A stretch of 64,000 nucleotides of DNA from Bacteroidota bacterium (GCA_021845665.1 JAJZVO010000002.1:62001-126000); one strand, 5' to 3'. Numbered from the stretch's first letter, positions 30,780 to 40,907 are shown. Numbers and translations: made by a program. The notes: generated by a model not told the origin, from the letters alone.

Positions 30780-31751
30780 TTGGCAAACGAGAAATCCTTA
30801 CAGGAATATAAAGCCAGGATCCAGAGGGCTGTCGATCACGTGGAGAAAAATATCGCCGACAGAATTTCTCTCGCGGTCCTCGCGGAAGTCTCGTGTTTCT
30901 CGTCGTACCATTTTCACCGCATTTTTCACGCGTTCGTTGGAGAAACACCGGGCGAGTTTGTGAACAGGATCAGGCTTGAGAAGGCGGCAAGCCGGTTGAT
31001 AACTTACCCGTCAGAACAGATAACTGAAATCGCCTTCAAGTGCGGGTTTGCTTCCTCACCGGCTTTCGCTCGTGCGTTCAGAGAATATTTCGGTTGCAGC
31101 GCGAGCGAGTGGCGCGGAGGGAGACTTGAAGGCGTTAATAACGGCGATAGTGGGAAAGCGAACGATGAGCAGCGTGAAATCTCTTCCACTTCATCCGTTT
31201 GTCGTCCTGATGATGAGAATTCCAGATCAATAGCCGAACGAATGGAGGAGATGCTTGTTAAGACGGAGATCAAATCGATGCCGTCGTTTCACCTGGCGTA
31301 TCTTGAATGCCTGCATGGCTATAACGAAAAGATAGGAAAGTTTTTCGACAGGCTATGCCGGTGGGCCGGACCGAGAGGTCTACTCACTGATGATGCCAGG
31401 TTCATCGGGATTGCGCCGTACGATCCGAAGGCGGCCGCCTCCGATAAATGCAGGCATTACGCTTGCATGACAGTCCCTGCCTATATCGTGTCTGAGGAGG
31501 AGATCGGAGTGGCGGACATCCCCGCGGCAAGATGCGTCGTAGCCCGCTTCGAAGGAGTGCAAGGGGAAATTGCGTATGCTTACGACGAATTGTTCGGGAA
31601 GTTCATACCGGAGAACGGCTACCAGCCTGCCGACCTCCCCGCTTACGAGATATATTATAATGATCCGCAAAATGCGTCCGGGAAGGAGTTCACACTCGAT
31701 CTCTGCGTGCCGGTGGAATCCTGGAAACCTTGTCAAGGTTCGGAAACTTGA
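30780..31751 (+). CDS. AraC-family regulator with GyrI-like effector domain
   Basis: 323-residue transcription factor. N-terminal AraC/XylS double helix-turn-helix (residues 8-110: ISLAVLAEVSCFSSYHFHRIF, then EIAFKCGFASSPAFARAFREYFG), a polar linker, then a GyrI/Rob-type small-molecule-binding domain from about 150 (FHLAYLECLHGY, PAARCVVARFEG, YEIYYNDP). Proteins of this layout (Rob-, BltR-like) sense hydrophobic compounds or drugs. The start is TTG with a purine-rich GCGGGGGG upstream; no ATG is near. The last codons and the stop lie inside a REP-like hairpin (31726-31758), so the natural C-terminus may have been altered by that repeat. Confidence 0.88.
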   Translation: MANEKSLQEYKARIQRAVDHVEKNIADRISLAVLAEVSCFSSYHFHRIFHAFVGETPGEFVNRIRLEKAASRLITYPSEQITEIAFKCGFASSPAFARAFREYFGCSASEWRGGRLEGVNNGDSGKANDEQREISSTSSVCRPDDENSRSIAERMEEMLVKTEIKSMPSFHLAYLECLHGYNEKIGKFFDRLCRWAGPRGLLTDDARFIGIAPYDPKAAASDKCRHYACMTVPAYIVSEEEIGVADIPAARCVVARFEGVQGEIAYAYDELFGKFIPENGYQPADLPAYEIYYNDPQNASGKEFTLDLCVPVESWKPCQGSET

Positions 31752-31758
31752 CAACGTT
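31726..31758. repeat. REP-like hairpin, copy 2, overlapping a gene end
   Basis: Arm AACCTTGTCAAGGTT at 31726-31740 is identical to the left arm of the copy at 26481. The partner arm at 31744-31758 has two mismatches. It contributes the last eight codons and the stop of the AraC/GyrI gene. Confidence 0.65.
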
Positions 31759-31781
31759 GCGCATGTCTTCTAGATTCCTAC

Positions 31782-32444
31782 ATGGCAAAGACGTCGGGTA
31801 CCATAGACTGGAACAAAGCTCTGTCGCCGCTCTTCAGCAAATACGGCAGCCGCAAACATCCGCTCGAGTACGAGAATATTTACCAGCTTGTTGTCATGGT
31901 AATACTCTCTTCGAGAAGCACGGACGTTTTAATAAACAAGATTGCCCCGGAGCTTTTCAAAGCATTCCCATCGATGAAGAAGATGGCGAAAGCGAAGCCG
32001 AAGGATCTTTTTCCTTTCGTCCACGGCATAACGAACTTCAGACACAAGTCGGAGTGGATCGTTTCGATCGCTCGCACCGTCGTCGACGACGAGCACATTC
32101 CAACTGGCATGGAAGGGCTGACTAAACTACCGGGGATCGGCAGAAAATCCGCGAACGTCATCATAGGCGAATCGGGCGGCAAACCCGAGGGGGTGATTGT
32201 CGATCTGCACGTGGCTCGCGTCGCGCCGAGACTCGGCATAACAAAATCGGACAAGCCTGACAAGATCGAGGAAGACATCATGAAGGAGATCGCGCCGAAG
32301 CACTGGCACCAGGCTGGAATGGGGATGACTTTCTTAGGAAGGGAGATATGCAGGCCGAAGAATCCGAAATGTCCGGAGTGCGTGGTAAGGGAAGTGTGCA
32401 GCTATTACAGGAAGTTTGAACGGGCGAGAAGATTGACACGCTGA
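31782..32444 (+). CDS. nth: Endonuclease III (DNA glycosylase/AP lyase)
   Basis: Base-excision repair enzyme that removes oxidised pyrimidines. The 220-residue protein has the helix-hairpin-helix LPGIGRKSANVI with the catalytic Lys, the catalytic Asp in VDLHVARV (usually VDTHV, so Thr to Leu here), and the C-terminal [4Fe-4S] cluster C-x6-C-x2-C-x5-C in CRPKNPKCPECVVREVC. The N-terminus (YENIYQLVVMVILSSRSTD) aligns with the family, with S-R-S-T-D where LSAQTTD is common. That helix lies near the active site, so a shifted substrate range is possible but unproven. Confidence 0.93.
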   Translation: MAKTSGTIDWNKALSPLFSKYGSRKHPLEYENIYQLVVMVILSSRSTDVLINKIAPELFKAFPSMKKMAKAKPKDLFPFVHGITNFRHKSEWIVSIARTVVDDEHIPTGMEGLTKLPGIGRKSANVIIGESGGKPEGVIVDLHVARVAPRLGITKSDKPDKIEEDIMKEIAPKHWHQAGMGMTFLGREICRPKNPKCPECVVREVCSYYRKFERARRLTR

Positions 32445-32644
32445 CGGCACGGAAACAGATTCAGGGAGATCACGGATGAGATTCTGTTTAGTTCCAATCC
32501 GTGAGAATTTGTTCCCTATCCGCGTCTTCCGTGTACAGTGAATCGAGAGCAGCCCACCGACGGATCTTTTGAATTCTTGAGTTCCTAACCGCCGTTTCCT
32601 ATATTCAACAAGCCAATTTTTACGAATTCAACCAAGGTCACAAG

Positions 32645-33808
32645 ATGAAAATCCACGAATACCAGGCAAAAGAGATTCTCAAGAAATTCAACGTGGCTAT
32701 TCCAAAGGGGAAGGTCGCGTTCAGCGTCGAGGAAGCAGTTCAGGCAGCCCAGGAAATTGGAGGAAACGTATGGGTGGTTAAGGCCCAGATCCACGCAGGT
32801 GGACGCGGGAAAGGCGGCGGCGTAAAGGTCGCCAGAAGCCTCGATGAGGTCAGACAGCTTGCCTCACAAATATTGGGCATGACGCTAATTACTCATCAGA
32901 CCGGGGCTGAAGGAAAGCTTGTCAAGCGTCTTCTGATCGAACAGGGTATCAACATCGCGAAGGAGCTCTACGCGGGAATAGTGCTCGACCGCTCGACTTC
33001 GAAGAACGTCTTCATGGTATCTACCGAGGGAGGCGTCGAGATAGAGAAAGTCGCCGCCGAGTCGCCGGAAAAGATACTGAAGGAAACGGTGGACCCCGGA
33101 CTCGGTCTGATGCCGTTCCAGGCGAAGAAGCTCGCCTTCGGACTCGGCCTCCAGGGAGATGCTTACAAGAACGGAGTGAGGTTTCTTACCGCGCTTTACA
33201 ACGCTTATATCGGAACCGATTCCAGTCTTGCCGAAATCAATCCGCTCGTCCTGACGACCGAAGGGTACGTCATGGCTCTCGACGCGAAGATGAATTTCGA
33301 CGACAACGCTCTTTTCCGTCACCCCGACATTCTCGAGCTGAGAGACCTCGATGAAGAATCCCCGCTTGAAGTGGAGGCATCAAAGTCGCATCTGAATTAT
33401 ATCAAGCTCGACGGCAACGTCGGTTGCATGGTCAACGGCGCCGGACTTGCGATGGCAACGATGGACATCATAAAGCTGACAGGCGGCGAACCTGCCAATT
33501 TCCTCGATGTGGGCGGCGGCGCTAACGTAGAGACCGTGTCGAACGGATTCAAGATCATTCTGTCCGACCCGAACGTGAAGGCGATACTGATAAACATATT
33601 CGGCGGAATAGTGAGATGCGACCGGGTCGCTCAGGGCGTCATCGAAGCTGCCAAGCGCGTTTCGGTCAACCTGCCGGTGGTTGTAAGACTCGAAGGGACG
33701 AACGCTAAAGAAGGCGCGGATCTTCTGAAGAACTCCGGACTCGATTTCGCCGTCGCTAACGGTTTGAAGGACGCCGCCGAGAAAGTGGTTTCGGCTCTCA
33801 AAAATTAG
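32645..33808 (+). CDS. sucC: Succinyl-CoA ligase, beta subunit
   Basis: Nucleotide-binding subunit of the citric acid cycle enzyme that makes ATP or GTP from succinyl-CoA. The 387-residue product starts [17 protein letters not shown], followed by the ATP-grasp domain with [13 protein letters not shown], then the ligase domain with [32 protein letters not shown] and FGGIVRCD. Length is typical. sucD is not adjacent, so the alpha subunit must be elsewhere. An AT-rich palindrome separates it from gatB. Confidence 0.97.
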   Translation: MKIHEYQAKEILKKFNVAIPKGKVAFSVEEAVQAAQEIGGNVWVVKAQIHAGGRGKGGGVKVARSLDEVRQLASQILGMTLITHQTGAEGKLVKRLLIEQGINIAKELYAGIVLDRSTSKNVFMVSTEGGVEIEKVAAESPEKILKETVDPGLGLMPFQAKKLAFGLGLQGDAYKNGVRFLTALYNAYIGTDSSLAEINPLVLTTEGYVMALDAKMNFDDNALFRHPDILELRDLDEESPLEVEASKSHLNYIKLDGNVGCMVNGAGLAMATMDIIKLTGGEPANFLDVGGGANVETVSNGFKIILSDPNVKAILINIFGGIVRCDRVAQGVIEAAKRVSVNLPVVVRLEGTNAKEGADLLKNSGLDFAVANGLKDAAEKVVSALKN

Positions 33809-33816
33809 GTCAAGGT

Positions 33817-33885
33817 GAATTCTCAATTTTAAATTCTAAATTTTGAATTAATTGAGAATTCAACATTCAAAATTTAAAATTCTAT
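33817..33885. repeat. AT-rich palindromic element between sucC and gatB
   Basis: Perfect 12-bp inverted repeat GAATTCTCAATT (33817-33828) and AATTGAGAATTC (33850-33861), with a loop of AAATT/AATTT words and a further run of the same words to 33885. It fills almost the whole gap between the two genes. It may act as a terminator or RNA-stability hairpin, or be a dispersed repeat. Confidence 0.55.
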
Positions 33886-33893
33886 TTAGATAG

Positions 33894-35357
33894 TTGGATT
33901 GGAATAAATACGAAGCAGTAATCGGACTGGAAGTACATTCGCAGATGCTCACTCAAACGAAAGCGTTCTGCGGATGCTCGACCAAGTTCGGTAATCCCCC
34001 AAACTCGAATGTCTGCCCGGTATGTCTCGGCATGCCCGGGGTGCTCCCCGTTTTGAACAAGCAGCTCGTCGAGTTCGCGATAAAGATGGGGCTTGCCACT
34101 CATTGCAGAATCACTCCTTATTCAATATTTGCAAGGAAGAATTATTTCTATCCGGACCTTCCGAAGGGATACCAGATTTCCCAATTCGAGGAGCCGATCT
34201 GCGTCGGAGGATATGTGGAGATCGAAAACAAGGACGGGGTAAAGAAGAAGGTCGGACTCGTCAGGATCCATATGGAGGAGGATGCTGGAAAATCGATACA
34301 CGACCAGGGCTCAGAGACGTTTGTCGACCTGAACCGTTGCGGCGTGCCGCTCCTCGAGATCGTCAGCGAGCCCGACATACGCTCCGGCGAAGAAGCGTAT
34401 CTCTATCTCCAGCAGATAAGGCAGACCGTGACTTATCTCGGTATTTGCGATGGCAATATGGAAGAGGGTTCCTTGAGGTGTGACGCCAACGTTTCGATTC
34501 GCCTTCGCGGCGAGGCGAAGCTCGGGACCAAGGTCGAGATAAAGAACCTGAATTCTTTCCGGAACGTCGAGCGTGCCATCGACGTCGAGATCGACAGGCA
34601 ATATCTCCTGATAGAGTCGGGCGGCCACGTGAAACAGGAGACGCTTCTCTACGATGCCGATACGAACGAGGTTAGATCGATGCGGTCGAAAGAAGAGGCG
34701 AACGATTACAGATATTTCCCCGACCCGGATCTTGTGCCGGTCGTTATCGACGACGCCTGGATCGGGCGCGTGAAGGCGGCCCAGCCAGAGCTCCCACTGG
34801 AGCGGCGGGACAGGTACATGCGCGATTTCTCCCTTCCGAAATACGACGCCGAAGTTCTTACGGCGGAAAAGGACATAGCGGAATATTACGAACAGGTTGT
34901 GACCAGCTTCAAAGCGAAGTCCCGGGAGGCCTATAAGCAGGCGAGCAACTATTTGATGACCGATGTCTTGCGCGTCGTCAACGAAAAGAACATAGGGATT
35001 AGGGACTTTTCCATCCGTCCTGCTCAGCTTTCAAGGATGATCGACCTCATCAATGAAGGGACGATCTCCACCAAGATCGCGAAAGAAGTTTTCGAAGAGA
35101 TGCTGCAGTCGGGAGATGACCCCGATTCGATCGTCGAGAAGAAGGGGCTTCGCCAGGTATCCGACGAATCGGCAATCGGAGAAGTCGTCGAGGAAGTCCT
35201 GCAGTCAAATCCCGACGAAGTTCAGAAGTATATCGATGGGAAGGAGAAGCTCTTCGGTTTCTTCGTCGGCGAGATAATGAAAAAAACTCGCGGCAAAGCC
35301 AACCCGAAGATTCTGAACGAACTCTTGAGACAAAAGCTGGAAAAGCTGAAGAACTAG
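33894..35357 (+). CDS. gatB: Aspartyl/glutamyl-tRNA amidotransferase subunit B
   Basis: Kinase/tRNA-binding subunit of GatCAB, which turns Glu-tRNA(Gln) and Asp-tRNA(Asn) into Gln- and Asn-tRNA. The 487-residue protein begins [18 protein letters not shown], followed by the zinc-site segment [44 protein letters not shown] and RCDANVSIR, and a C-terminal YqeY-like tail. The start is TTG at 33894, the only option in frame that keeps the family N-terminus. gatA and gatC are not adjacent. Confidence 0.97.
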   Translation: MDWNKYEAVIGLEVHSQMLTQTKAFCGCSTKFGNPPNSNVCPVCLGMPGVLPVLNKQLVEFAIKMGLATHCRITPYSIFARKNYFYPDLPKGYQISQFEEPICVGGYVEIENKDGVKKKVGLVRIHMEEDAGKSIHDQGSETFVDLNRCGVPLLEIVSEPDIRSGEEAYLYLQQIRQTVTYLGICDGNMEEGSLRCDANVSIRLRGEAKLGTKVEIKNLNSFRNVERAIDVEIDRQYLLIESGGHVKQETLLYDADTNEVRSMRSKEEANDYRYFPDPDLVPVVIDDAWIGRVKAAQPELPLERRDRYMRDFSLPKYDAEVLTAEKDIAEYYEQVVTSFKAKSREAYKQASNYLMTDVLRVVNEKNIGIRDFSIRPAQLSRMIDLINEGTISTKIAKEVFEEMLQSGDDPDSIVEKKGLRQVSDESAIGEVVEEVLQSNPDEVQKYIDGKEKLFGFFVGEIMKKTRGKANPKILNELLRQKLEKLKN

Positions 35358-35516
35358 TATAAGCAAGGTCAAAACACCGAATACCAGGTTCCAAGGAAAA
35401 AGAAAACAGGCAGCAGCTAAGGAGAAATGTTTATCTGCAGCTCGTTTGCTTTTGGATGATAGAACCTCCGTGGAGCTTGAATTTTGTAGCTTTGTTTTTT
35501 CAAAAGAAGAGGGTAT

Positions 35517-36284
35517 ATGAGAAAGACGATTGTTGCTGCAAATTGGAAAATGAACAAAGACGTCGACGAGGCGTCCGAATTTGTCTATGCGTTCCAGGAA
35601 GAGATGAAGGATTTGGATCCCAATGCGGAGGTGGTGATCTGCCCTCCCTTCATAGCGCTCGACGCGGTGGCGGAGCTGCTTCAGGAAAGCGGCTTCAAGC
35701 TCGGGGCGCAAAATATTCATTATGAAAATGACGGTGCTTTTACAGGAGAGATATCTGCCAGGATGTTGAAGTCGCTAGGAGTGCACTACGTGATAGTGGG
35801 CCATTCCGAGAGGCGCCAGTTCTTCGGCGAGACGGATGAGATCGTCGCGAAGAAAGTAAAGAAGGCGCTTTCGTCCGACCTCAAGGTTATCCTTTGTGTC
35901 GGTGAATCGCTGTCCGAGCGCGACGGCGGCGTCACGGAGAAAGTGCTCGAGAGGCAAGTCAAGGCTGCACTCGACGGCCTGACTGCCCAGCAGCTAACCT
36001 CGCTCGTGATCGCATATGAACCCATATGGGCCATCGGCACTGGACGCAATGCTACTCCGCAGCAGGCGCAGGATGCTCACGCTTTCATAAGGTCAACCGT
36101 TGCCGGCATGTTCGGCAAAGAAGTGGCAACGTCGCTTACGATCCAATATGGCGGAAGCGTGAAACCTGAAAATGCCGCCGAGCTTCTGTCGCGTCCGGAT
36201 GTAGACGGTGCTCTCGTCGGAGGCGCGAGCCTGAAAGCCGATTCATTCGCGAAAATCGTAAAGAGCTCTCCGGCCTCGAAGTAA
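35517..36284 (+). CDS. tpiA: Triosephosphate isomerase
   Basis: Glycolytic enzyme interconverting dihydroxyacetone phosphate and glyceraldehyde-3-phosphate. 255 residues with the N-terminal AANWKMNKD (catalytic Lys), IVGHSERRQFFGE (catalytic His), AYEPIWAIGTG (catalytic Glu and phosphate loop) and the C-terminal IQYGGSVKPENA and GALVGGASL. AGAGGG lies just before the ATG. It stands alone after gatB with a gap of about 160 bases. Confidence 0.98.
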   Translation: MRKTIVAANWKMNKDVDEASEFVYAFQEEMKDLDPNAEVVICPPFIALDAVAELLQESGFKLGAQNIHYENDGAFTGEISARMLKSLGVHYVIVGHSERRQFFGETDEIVAKKVKKALSSDLKVILCVGESLSERDGGVTEKVLERQVKAALDGLTAQQLTSLVIAYEPIWAIGTGRNATPQQAQDAHAFIRSTVAGMFGKEVATSLTIQYGGSVKPENAAELLSRPDVDGALVGGASLKADSFAKIVKSSPASK

Positions 36285-36295
36285 TTCAGCTTTGC

Positions 36296-36350
36296 CGTTT
36301 GGAGCTTTTTCTTCACTTGGAACTTGCAGATTGGAGCTTGGAACTTACGA
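36296..36350. repeat. Short direct-repeat intergenic sequence
   Basis: Several near-copies of TTGGAGCTT and TTGGAACTT in 55 bases between tpiA and the next gene. A TTG inside this stretch gives an artificial extension of the next reading frame. Confidence 0.4.
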
Positions 36351-36380
36351 CAGTTAGGTGTCCGTTGCGCAATTGACACG

Positions 36381-39300
36381 ATGTCTTCTGCCAAGTGTGT
36401 CTTAATTGCCCTGGTATGCCTAATAGCATCGTCAGAGGTCTTTGCACAGTCAACGTCCGACTCGCTGGTAGTGCATGTTACGCCAGATACAGTTCTCCAG
36501 CTCCCCGCGAAATACATTATCCAGAATTCGGAGAGATTAGTAACCGGTTCTGTGATTCTGAAGCCCGGTATTGATTACAACATCAATTATACGACCGGTT
36601 CGCTGAGGCTCGATACCGCTTCAGCCTTCTTCCGGACGCACCAAGATTCCGTTTACACGATCGGCATTTTCTACCGTAATTTTCCTTTCAATCTTCCCAC
36701 CGAGTATACCCGCCATGTGACGATCGTGAAGTATGACACTTCCGGGAAGCGAAACATTACCATGATCGAGCAGGCCGCGCCTCTCACACCTTCGGAGATG
36801 TTCGGAAGCAACATTCAAAAGAGCGGGAGCATTGTCCGCGGTTTCACAATTGGTTCGAACCAGGATCTGCAGGTCAATTCCGGTTTCAGAATGCAGCTGG
36901 ACGGCATGCTGACTAAAGATGTGGAAGTGACGGCCGCTCTCACGGATCAGTCGAGCCCGATCCAACCGGAGGGAAACACGCGTACACTTCAGGAGTTCGA
37001 CAAGGTTTTCATCAACATCAAATCTCCGCATATTTCCGGAACGCTGGGTGATTTCGAGTTCTCGCAGACAGGTACGGAATTCGGGATAATCAGCCGAAAG
37101 CTTGAAGGCGCCATGGGAGTCGCGCACTACGGCCAAACTACTGTGACTGTGAGCGGCGCAGTGAGCAGGGGAACATACACTACCCAGCAGATCGCACCGA
37201 TTGATGGAAGCGAGGGACCGTACCAACTCTTGGGAAGCGACGGCAGTCCGAACATAATCGTGATTGCCGGGACCGAGAAAGTCTACCTTGACGGCGTGCC
37301 CATGGTGCGCGGCGAGACGAACGATTACACGATCGACTATTCGAACGCGCAAATAACCTTCACGCCGAAACATCTCATTACCAGCCTCAGCCGCATATTC
37401 GTGGAGTTCGAATACACGAACGGGAATTTTCAGCGTACCTTTGCCGGTGGAGCGGCCGATACGAAGCTGTTGCACAACAAACTCGACGTAGGAGTATCCT
37501 ATTACCAGGAGGGCGACGATCCGAACTCCGCATTCGGCGTTACGCTCGCTGATTCCGACAAAGCTCTTTTGAGCGCCGCCGGCAGCAACAGGCTGGCAGC
37601 TGCGAGAAGCGGAGTCACATACGTCGGGCGGGATTCCATTACAGGCATAGGGAAAGGGGAGTATATGCTCGACTCTACAGTCGTCAGCGGGAACGAATAT
37701 TACTACTACGCCTTCGTCCAGCCGACCGATACAACTGACCTTGTAAATGCCGTCTACAGTGTCTCCTTCTCTCTTGTGGGGGCAGGCAAGGGAGATTATC
37801 AGTCTGTAGGGTTTGGGCAATACAGTTTTGTCGGCGTAAACCAGGGCGACTATGCTCCGATCGTGATACTCCCGATGCCTCAGTTCCAGCAGCTTGCCGA
37901 TGTCCATTCGAAATACAGGTTCAGCAAGGATGGTAACGTGACCCTCGAATATGCGGCGAGCAGTTTCGATCCGAACAGGCTTTCGACGCTTCCTGGAATC
38001 ACATCCACAGGATCTGCGATGAAATTCGGGGTGGAGTATGCACCGAAGCGCGTGCGCATCGGAGACGCCGTGCTCGGATCGCTCAACTTCAATGAAATGA
38101 CACGATACGAGGATCAGAACTTCACGCCGATGAGCTGGACGAACAGCGTCGAATTCAACCGCGAGTGGGGAATCGATACACTAACTGCGGCGAACGAGCT
38201 TCTCAACCAGGCTCACATAGACTTCACGCCGGCAATAAACAAGGTTAAGCTTACCGTCGGCGGCGACCTGGGGAGAATTACACGTGGTGCGGGATTCAGT
38301 TCGGGAAGGTACACGGGCTTCGTCAACTTCGGCGGCGACTCGGTAGGCCTCCCGACCGTGAATTACCAGGCGACGGAAGTCGACAGCAAGGATAATCAAT
38401 TCGGAAATTTCGGAACCTGGTTCAGACAACAGGGAAATATCAATTACACTTTCTGGAAAGTCACGCCCGGTTTCATGCTCGAGTCGGAAGACCGACGCGT
38501 CGCCACTACCGGTACGGATTCGCTTTGGACGACTTCGTACAGGTACATGCAATATGGTCCCACACTCTCTTTAGCCAGGTTCTACAATATCGGCCTTTCC
38601 GCTCAGATGTATGTTAGGAACGAAAGCGGAACAATCGGCGGCGAGATGCTTCCCTCTTCGAACTCGATGACCGACCAGCTCAGTATGAATTTCTCAGAGT
38701 GGAACGATCTCACTTCCAGTCTGACCCTGACGTACAGGAAAAAGAGCTATACAGAAAGTTTCAGAAATCTCGGCTACGCGGACAACGAGTCGGTCCTTTC
38801 CAAGTGGGAAACCAATTACTCTCCTCTGGAACGCGGCGTCGAGACGAATCTCTTTTACCAGGTAACGACGCAGCGGGCGGCGAGATTGGAGCAGATATTC
38901 TGGAAGGTCCAGCCGGGACAGGGACAATACATCTGGATCGACGGCAACCACAACGGCCAGGTGGACATTACCAACCCGGCCGATTTTCAACAGGTGAACT
39001 TCAACGGCGATTACATACTTCTTACCCGGCCGACAACCACCCTTTATCCCGTCGTCGATCTTAAAACAAATCTCCGGGTCGCTCTTACGCCCGAAAGGTT
39101 TGTCAAACGCAACGGTAATCTGTTTAATACCGTGCTCCGGTCGCTATCGAGCGTTACACTTTGGCAGATCGACGAGAACAATCAGACGACGAACGTCAGC
39201 GACATTTATCTCCTTCATCTATCGAAGTTCCTGAACGACAGTTTGACAATCAGCGGGGCGCAAGTGTTCCAGCAGGACATATATGTGCTTCAGAACAACC

Positions 39301-39899
39301 GCGACTTCTCGCTTCGACTAAGATACCTTCAAAACAAATCTCTAAGCCAGTACTCCATAGCGGAGGAGCGAGGATACCAGCGCGAACAGAGTCTGCGCCT
39401 TCGTACTAAACTGTCGAATACATTCTACGAGCAGCTGGACCTTGCGTGGAGGGAGAACGACGTGTTCACAGCCTACACCGACCAGGCGTACCAGATCGGG
39501 TCAAACGCAGTATCATCTGAGCTTTCCTACAGGCCGAATATGGATGTCGAGTCATCTTTTACGCTCACGTTCTCCAAGGCGGCGGATGCTTCGCGCGCCG
39601 ATCTGACCGCTTCCATGAATACCGAAATACTCAAAGTCGCCTACTCGATACTGATGCGCGGAAGATTGACGGTACGGCTTGAACGCGACGAAGTGGCAAT
39701 TGCCAATGCTCAGCAGAACGTCTACATGCCTTTCCAGCTCACTCAGGGGTTTGTACCCGGCCAGACTTACATCTGGGAAGTAGGATTTCAGTATCGCATA
39801 AATTCCTTCATCCAGGCGAATGCAGACTATTCCGGAAGAACCGAGGCGGGTGGAACGCCCATACATATGATGACCGCCGAAGTCAGAGCTTTCTTCTGA
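36381..39899 (+). CDS. Large outer-membrane beta-barrel protein with SprA-like motif
   Basis: 1172 residues starting with a signal peptide (KCVLIALVCLIASSEVFA, cleavage before QSTSD). The body is a run of alternating aromatic/polar beta strands, ending in a strand with a terminal Phe (MMTAEVRAFF), as outer-membrane barrels do. Two segments, PGIDYNINYTTGSLRL and ETNDYTIDYSNAQITF, share the G/T-x-DY-x-I/V-DY pattern seen repeatedly in SprA in this window. A well-conserved-looking block RGFTIGSNQDLQVNSGFRMQ lies near 155. I do not know an assigned function; an SprA-related role in secretion or surface structure is inference. The frame opens upstream at a TTG (36324) in repetitive DNA, but the ATG at 36381 gives a clean signal peptide. 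Confidence 0.75.
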   Translation: MSSAKCVLIALVCLIASSEVFAQSTSDSLVVHVTPDTVLQLPAKYIIQNSERLVTGSVILKPGIDYNINYTTGSLRLDTASAFFRTHQDSVYTIGIFYRNFPFNLPTEYTRHVTIVKYDTSGKRNITMIEQAAPLTPSEMFGSNIQKSGSIVRGFTIGSNQDLQVNSGFRMQLDGMLTKDVEVTAALTDQSSPIQPEGNTRTLQEFDKVFINIKSPHISGTLGDFEFSQTGTEFGIISRKLEGAMGVAHYGQTTVTVSGAVSRGTYTTQQIAPIDGSEGPYQLLGSDGSPNIIVIAGTEKVYLDGVPMVRGETNDYTIDYSNAQITFTPKHLITSLSRIFVEFEYTNGNFQRTFAGGAADTKLLHNKLDVGVSYYQEGDDPNSAFGVTLADSDKALLSAAGSNRLAAARSGVTYVGRDSITGIGKGEYMLDSTVVSGNEYYYYAFVQPTDTTDLVNAVYSVSFSLVGAGKGDYQSVGFGQYSFVGVNQGDYAPIVILPMPQFQQLADVHSKYRFSKDGNVTLEYAASSFDPNRLSTLPGITSTGSAMKFGVEYAPKRVRIGDAVLGSLNFNEMTRYEDQNFTPMSWTNSVEFNREWGIDTLTAANELLNQAHIDFTPAINKVKLTVGGDLGRITRGAGFSSGRYTGFVNFGGDSVGLPTVNYQATEVDSKDNQFGNFGTWFRQQGNINYTFWKVTPGFMLESEDRRVATTGTDSLWTTSYRYMQYGPTLSLARFYNIGLSAQMYVRNESGTIGGEMLPSSNSMTDQLSMNFSEWNDLTSSLTLTYRKKSYTESFRNLGYADNESVLSKWETNYSPLERGVETNLFYQVTTQRAARLEQIFWKVQPGQGQYIWIDGNHNGQVDITNPADFQQVNFNGDYILLTRPTTTLYPVVDLKTNLRVALTPERFVKRNGNLFNTVLRSLSSVTLWQIDENNQTTNVSDIYLLHLSKFLNDSLTISGAQVFQQDIYVLQNNRDFSLRLRYLQNKSLSQYSIAEERGYQREQSLRLRTKLSNTFYEQLDLAWRENDVFTAYTDQAYQIGSNAVSSELSYRPNMDVESSFTLTFSKAADASRADLTASMNTEILKVAYSILMRGRLTVRLERDEVAIANAQQNVYMPFQLTQGFVPGQTYIWEVGFQYRINSFIQANADYSGRTEAGGTPIHMMTAEVRAFF

Positions 39900-40112
39900 T
39901 GCCCCTTTCAAATTATCCTCGTTAGTCCGTCACTGCGATCTTCCAGATTTAAGAAATTAATTTTGATTCATTGCCCGTTTTCTGAGCGTTTGTTAAGTCT
40001 GTTGAGAAACTGATTTGGCACCGATTGTGTCTTATATATTACCGGTGCTCTTCAGGGCGTGGAGCTCGACGGTAATTGAACGGCACCGGGTGATTCGGAA
40101 AGGAGATTTGCC

Positions 40113-40874
40113 ATGAGAACGAATCGAATTTCACCCCGCCTGATCGCGCTCCTGACGGCTTTCGCGGTCGGCATTACCATCAGCCCGGCTCGGATCAGGG
40201 CAGCCGAGTCAAAGAAGCCCGATAGCAAAGTGAAAACCTACATCGAACACAAACTCGCCAGCGACGGAATCCTGAGAGACCACAATATTAGCGTGGGTGT
40301 CGCTCGCGGAGCAGTAACCCTTAGCGGGACAGTTCCCACACTGCACGACCTGAGTAAAGCCATCGAGGTCTCGAAGAAAGCAGGCCGTCGTTTTAAGGTA
40401 ATCGACGAACTGTCGCTTGCGGCCCCCAATGTACCGGACACCGTTTTGGCGGCTGCGGTCCTGCACCGCGTGGAGGACCATGCGTTTTACACCGTGTTCG
40501 ATTGGCTCACGGTAGGTGTAAACAACGGTGTTGTAATTCTTCATGGATGGGTCAGTGAACCTTGGGAGGTCGGTCAATATCAAAACGAGGCTGAGAAGGT
40601 GCCCGGCGTCAAGCGGATAATTAACGAACTTAGAGTAGAGATGACGTTTGGTTATCTGCGGTACCGGGTGGCGAGACTCATTTATCGAAATGAGATGTTC
40701 AGGCCCTACTCCACCGAGTTGAATCCGCCCGTGCACGTGGTCGTTAACAACGAAACGGTGATACTTGAAGGCTTCGTCGACTCGACGGGAGAACGCGGCT
40801 TTCTCGGAAGTGAGGTCACGTTCCGCACCGATGCGTTTAGCGTCGTGAATCATCTACAGGTAGTGCCGGACTAG
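40113..40874 (+). CDS. Exported protein with three BON domains
   Basis: 253 residues with an N-terminal hydrophobic stretch (LIALLTAFAVGITISPARIRA) that looks like a signal peptide. Three BON-type repeats follow: near 45-105 (ISVGVARGAVTLSGTVPTL), 110-180 (LTVGVNNGVVILHGWV) and 185-250 (VHVVVNNETVILEGFV). BON domains are thought to bind membranes or phospholipids, as in OsmY, and often act in envelope stress. AAAGGAG before the ATG supports the start, and a strong terminator follows. It is a single-gene transcript. Confidence 0.85.
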   Translation: MRTNRISPRLIALLTAFAVGITISPARIRAAESKKPDSKVKTYIEHKLASDGILRDHNISVGVARGAVTLSGTVPTLHDLSKAIEVSKKAGRRFKVIDELSLAAPNVPDTVLAAAVLHRVEDHAFYTVFDWLTVGVNNGVVILHGWVSEPWEVGQYQNEAEKVPGVKRIINELRVEMTFGYLRYRVARLIYRNEMFRPYSTELNPPVHVVVNNETVILEGFVDSTGERGFLGSEVTFRTDAFSVVNHLQVVPD

Positions 40875-40907
40875 AACGTCCCGGCGCGAAACATATAGAC
40901 AAGAAGA

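Noticed and set aside
30754-30963. Alternative short frame at the start of the AraC/GyrI gene
   Set aside because: Out of frame with the clear AraC helix-turn-helix sequence.
35443-35456. GTTTGCTTT match to the start of the CRISPR repeat upstream of tpiA
   Set aside because: Nine bases without further pairing and far from the cas genes; chance.
36324-36380. N-terminal extension of the large outer-membrane protein from TTG 36324
   Set aside because: The extension is translated repetitive intergenic DNA and would bury the signal peptide that starts at ATG 36381.
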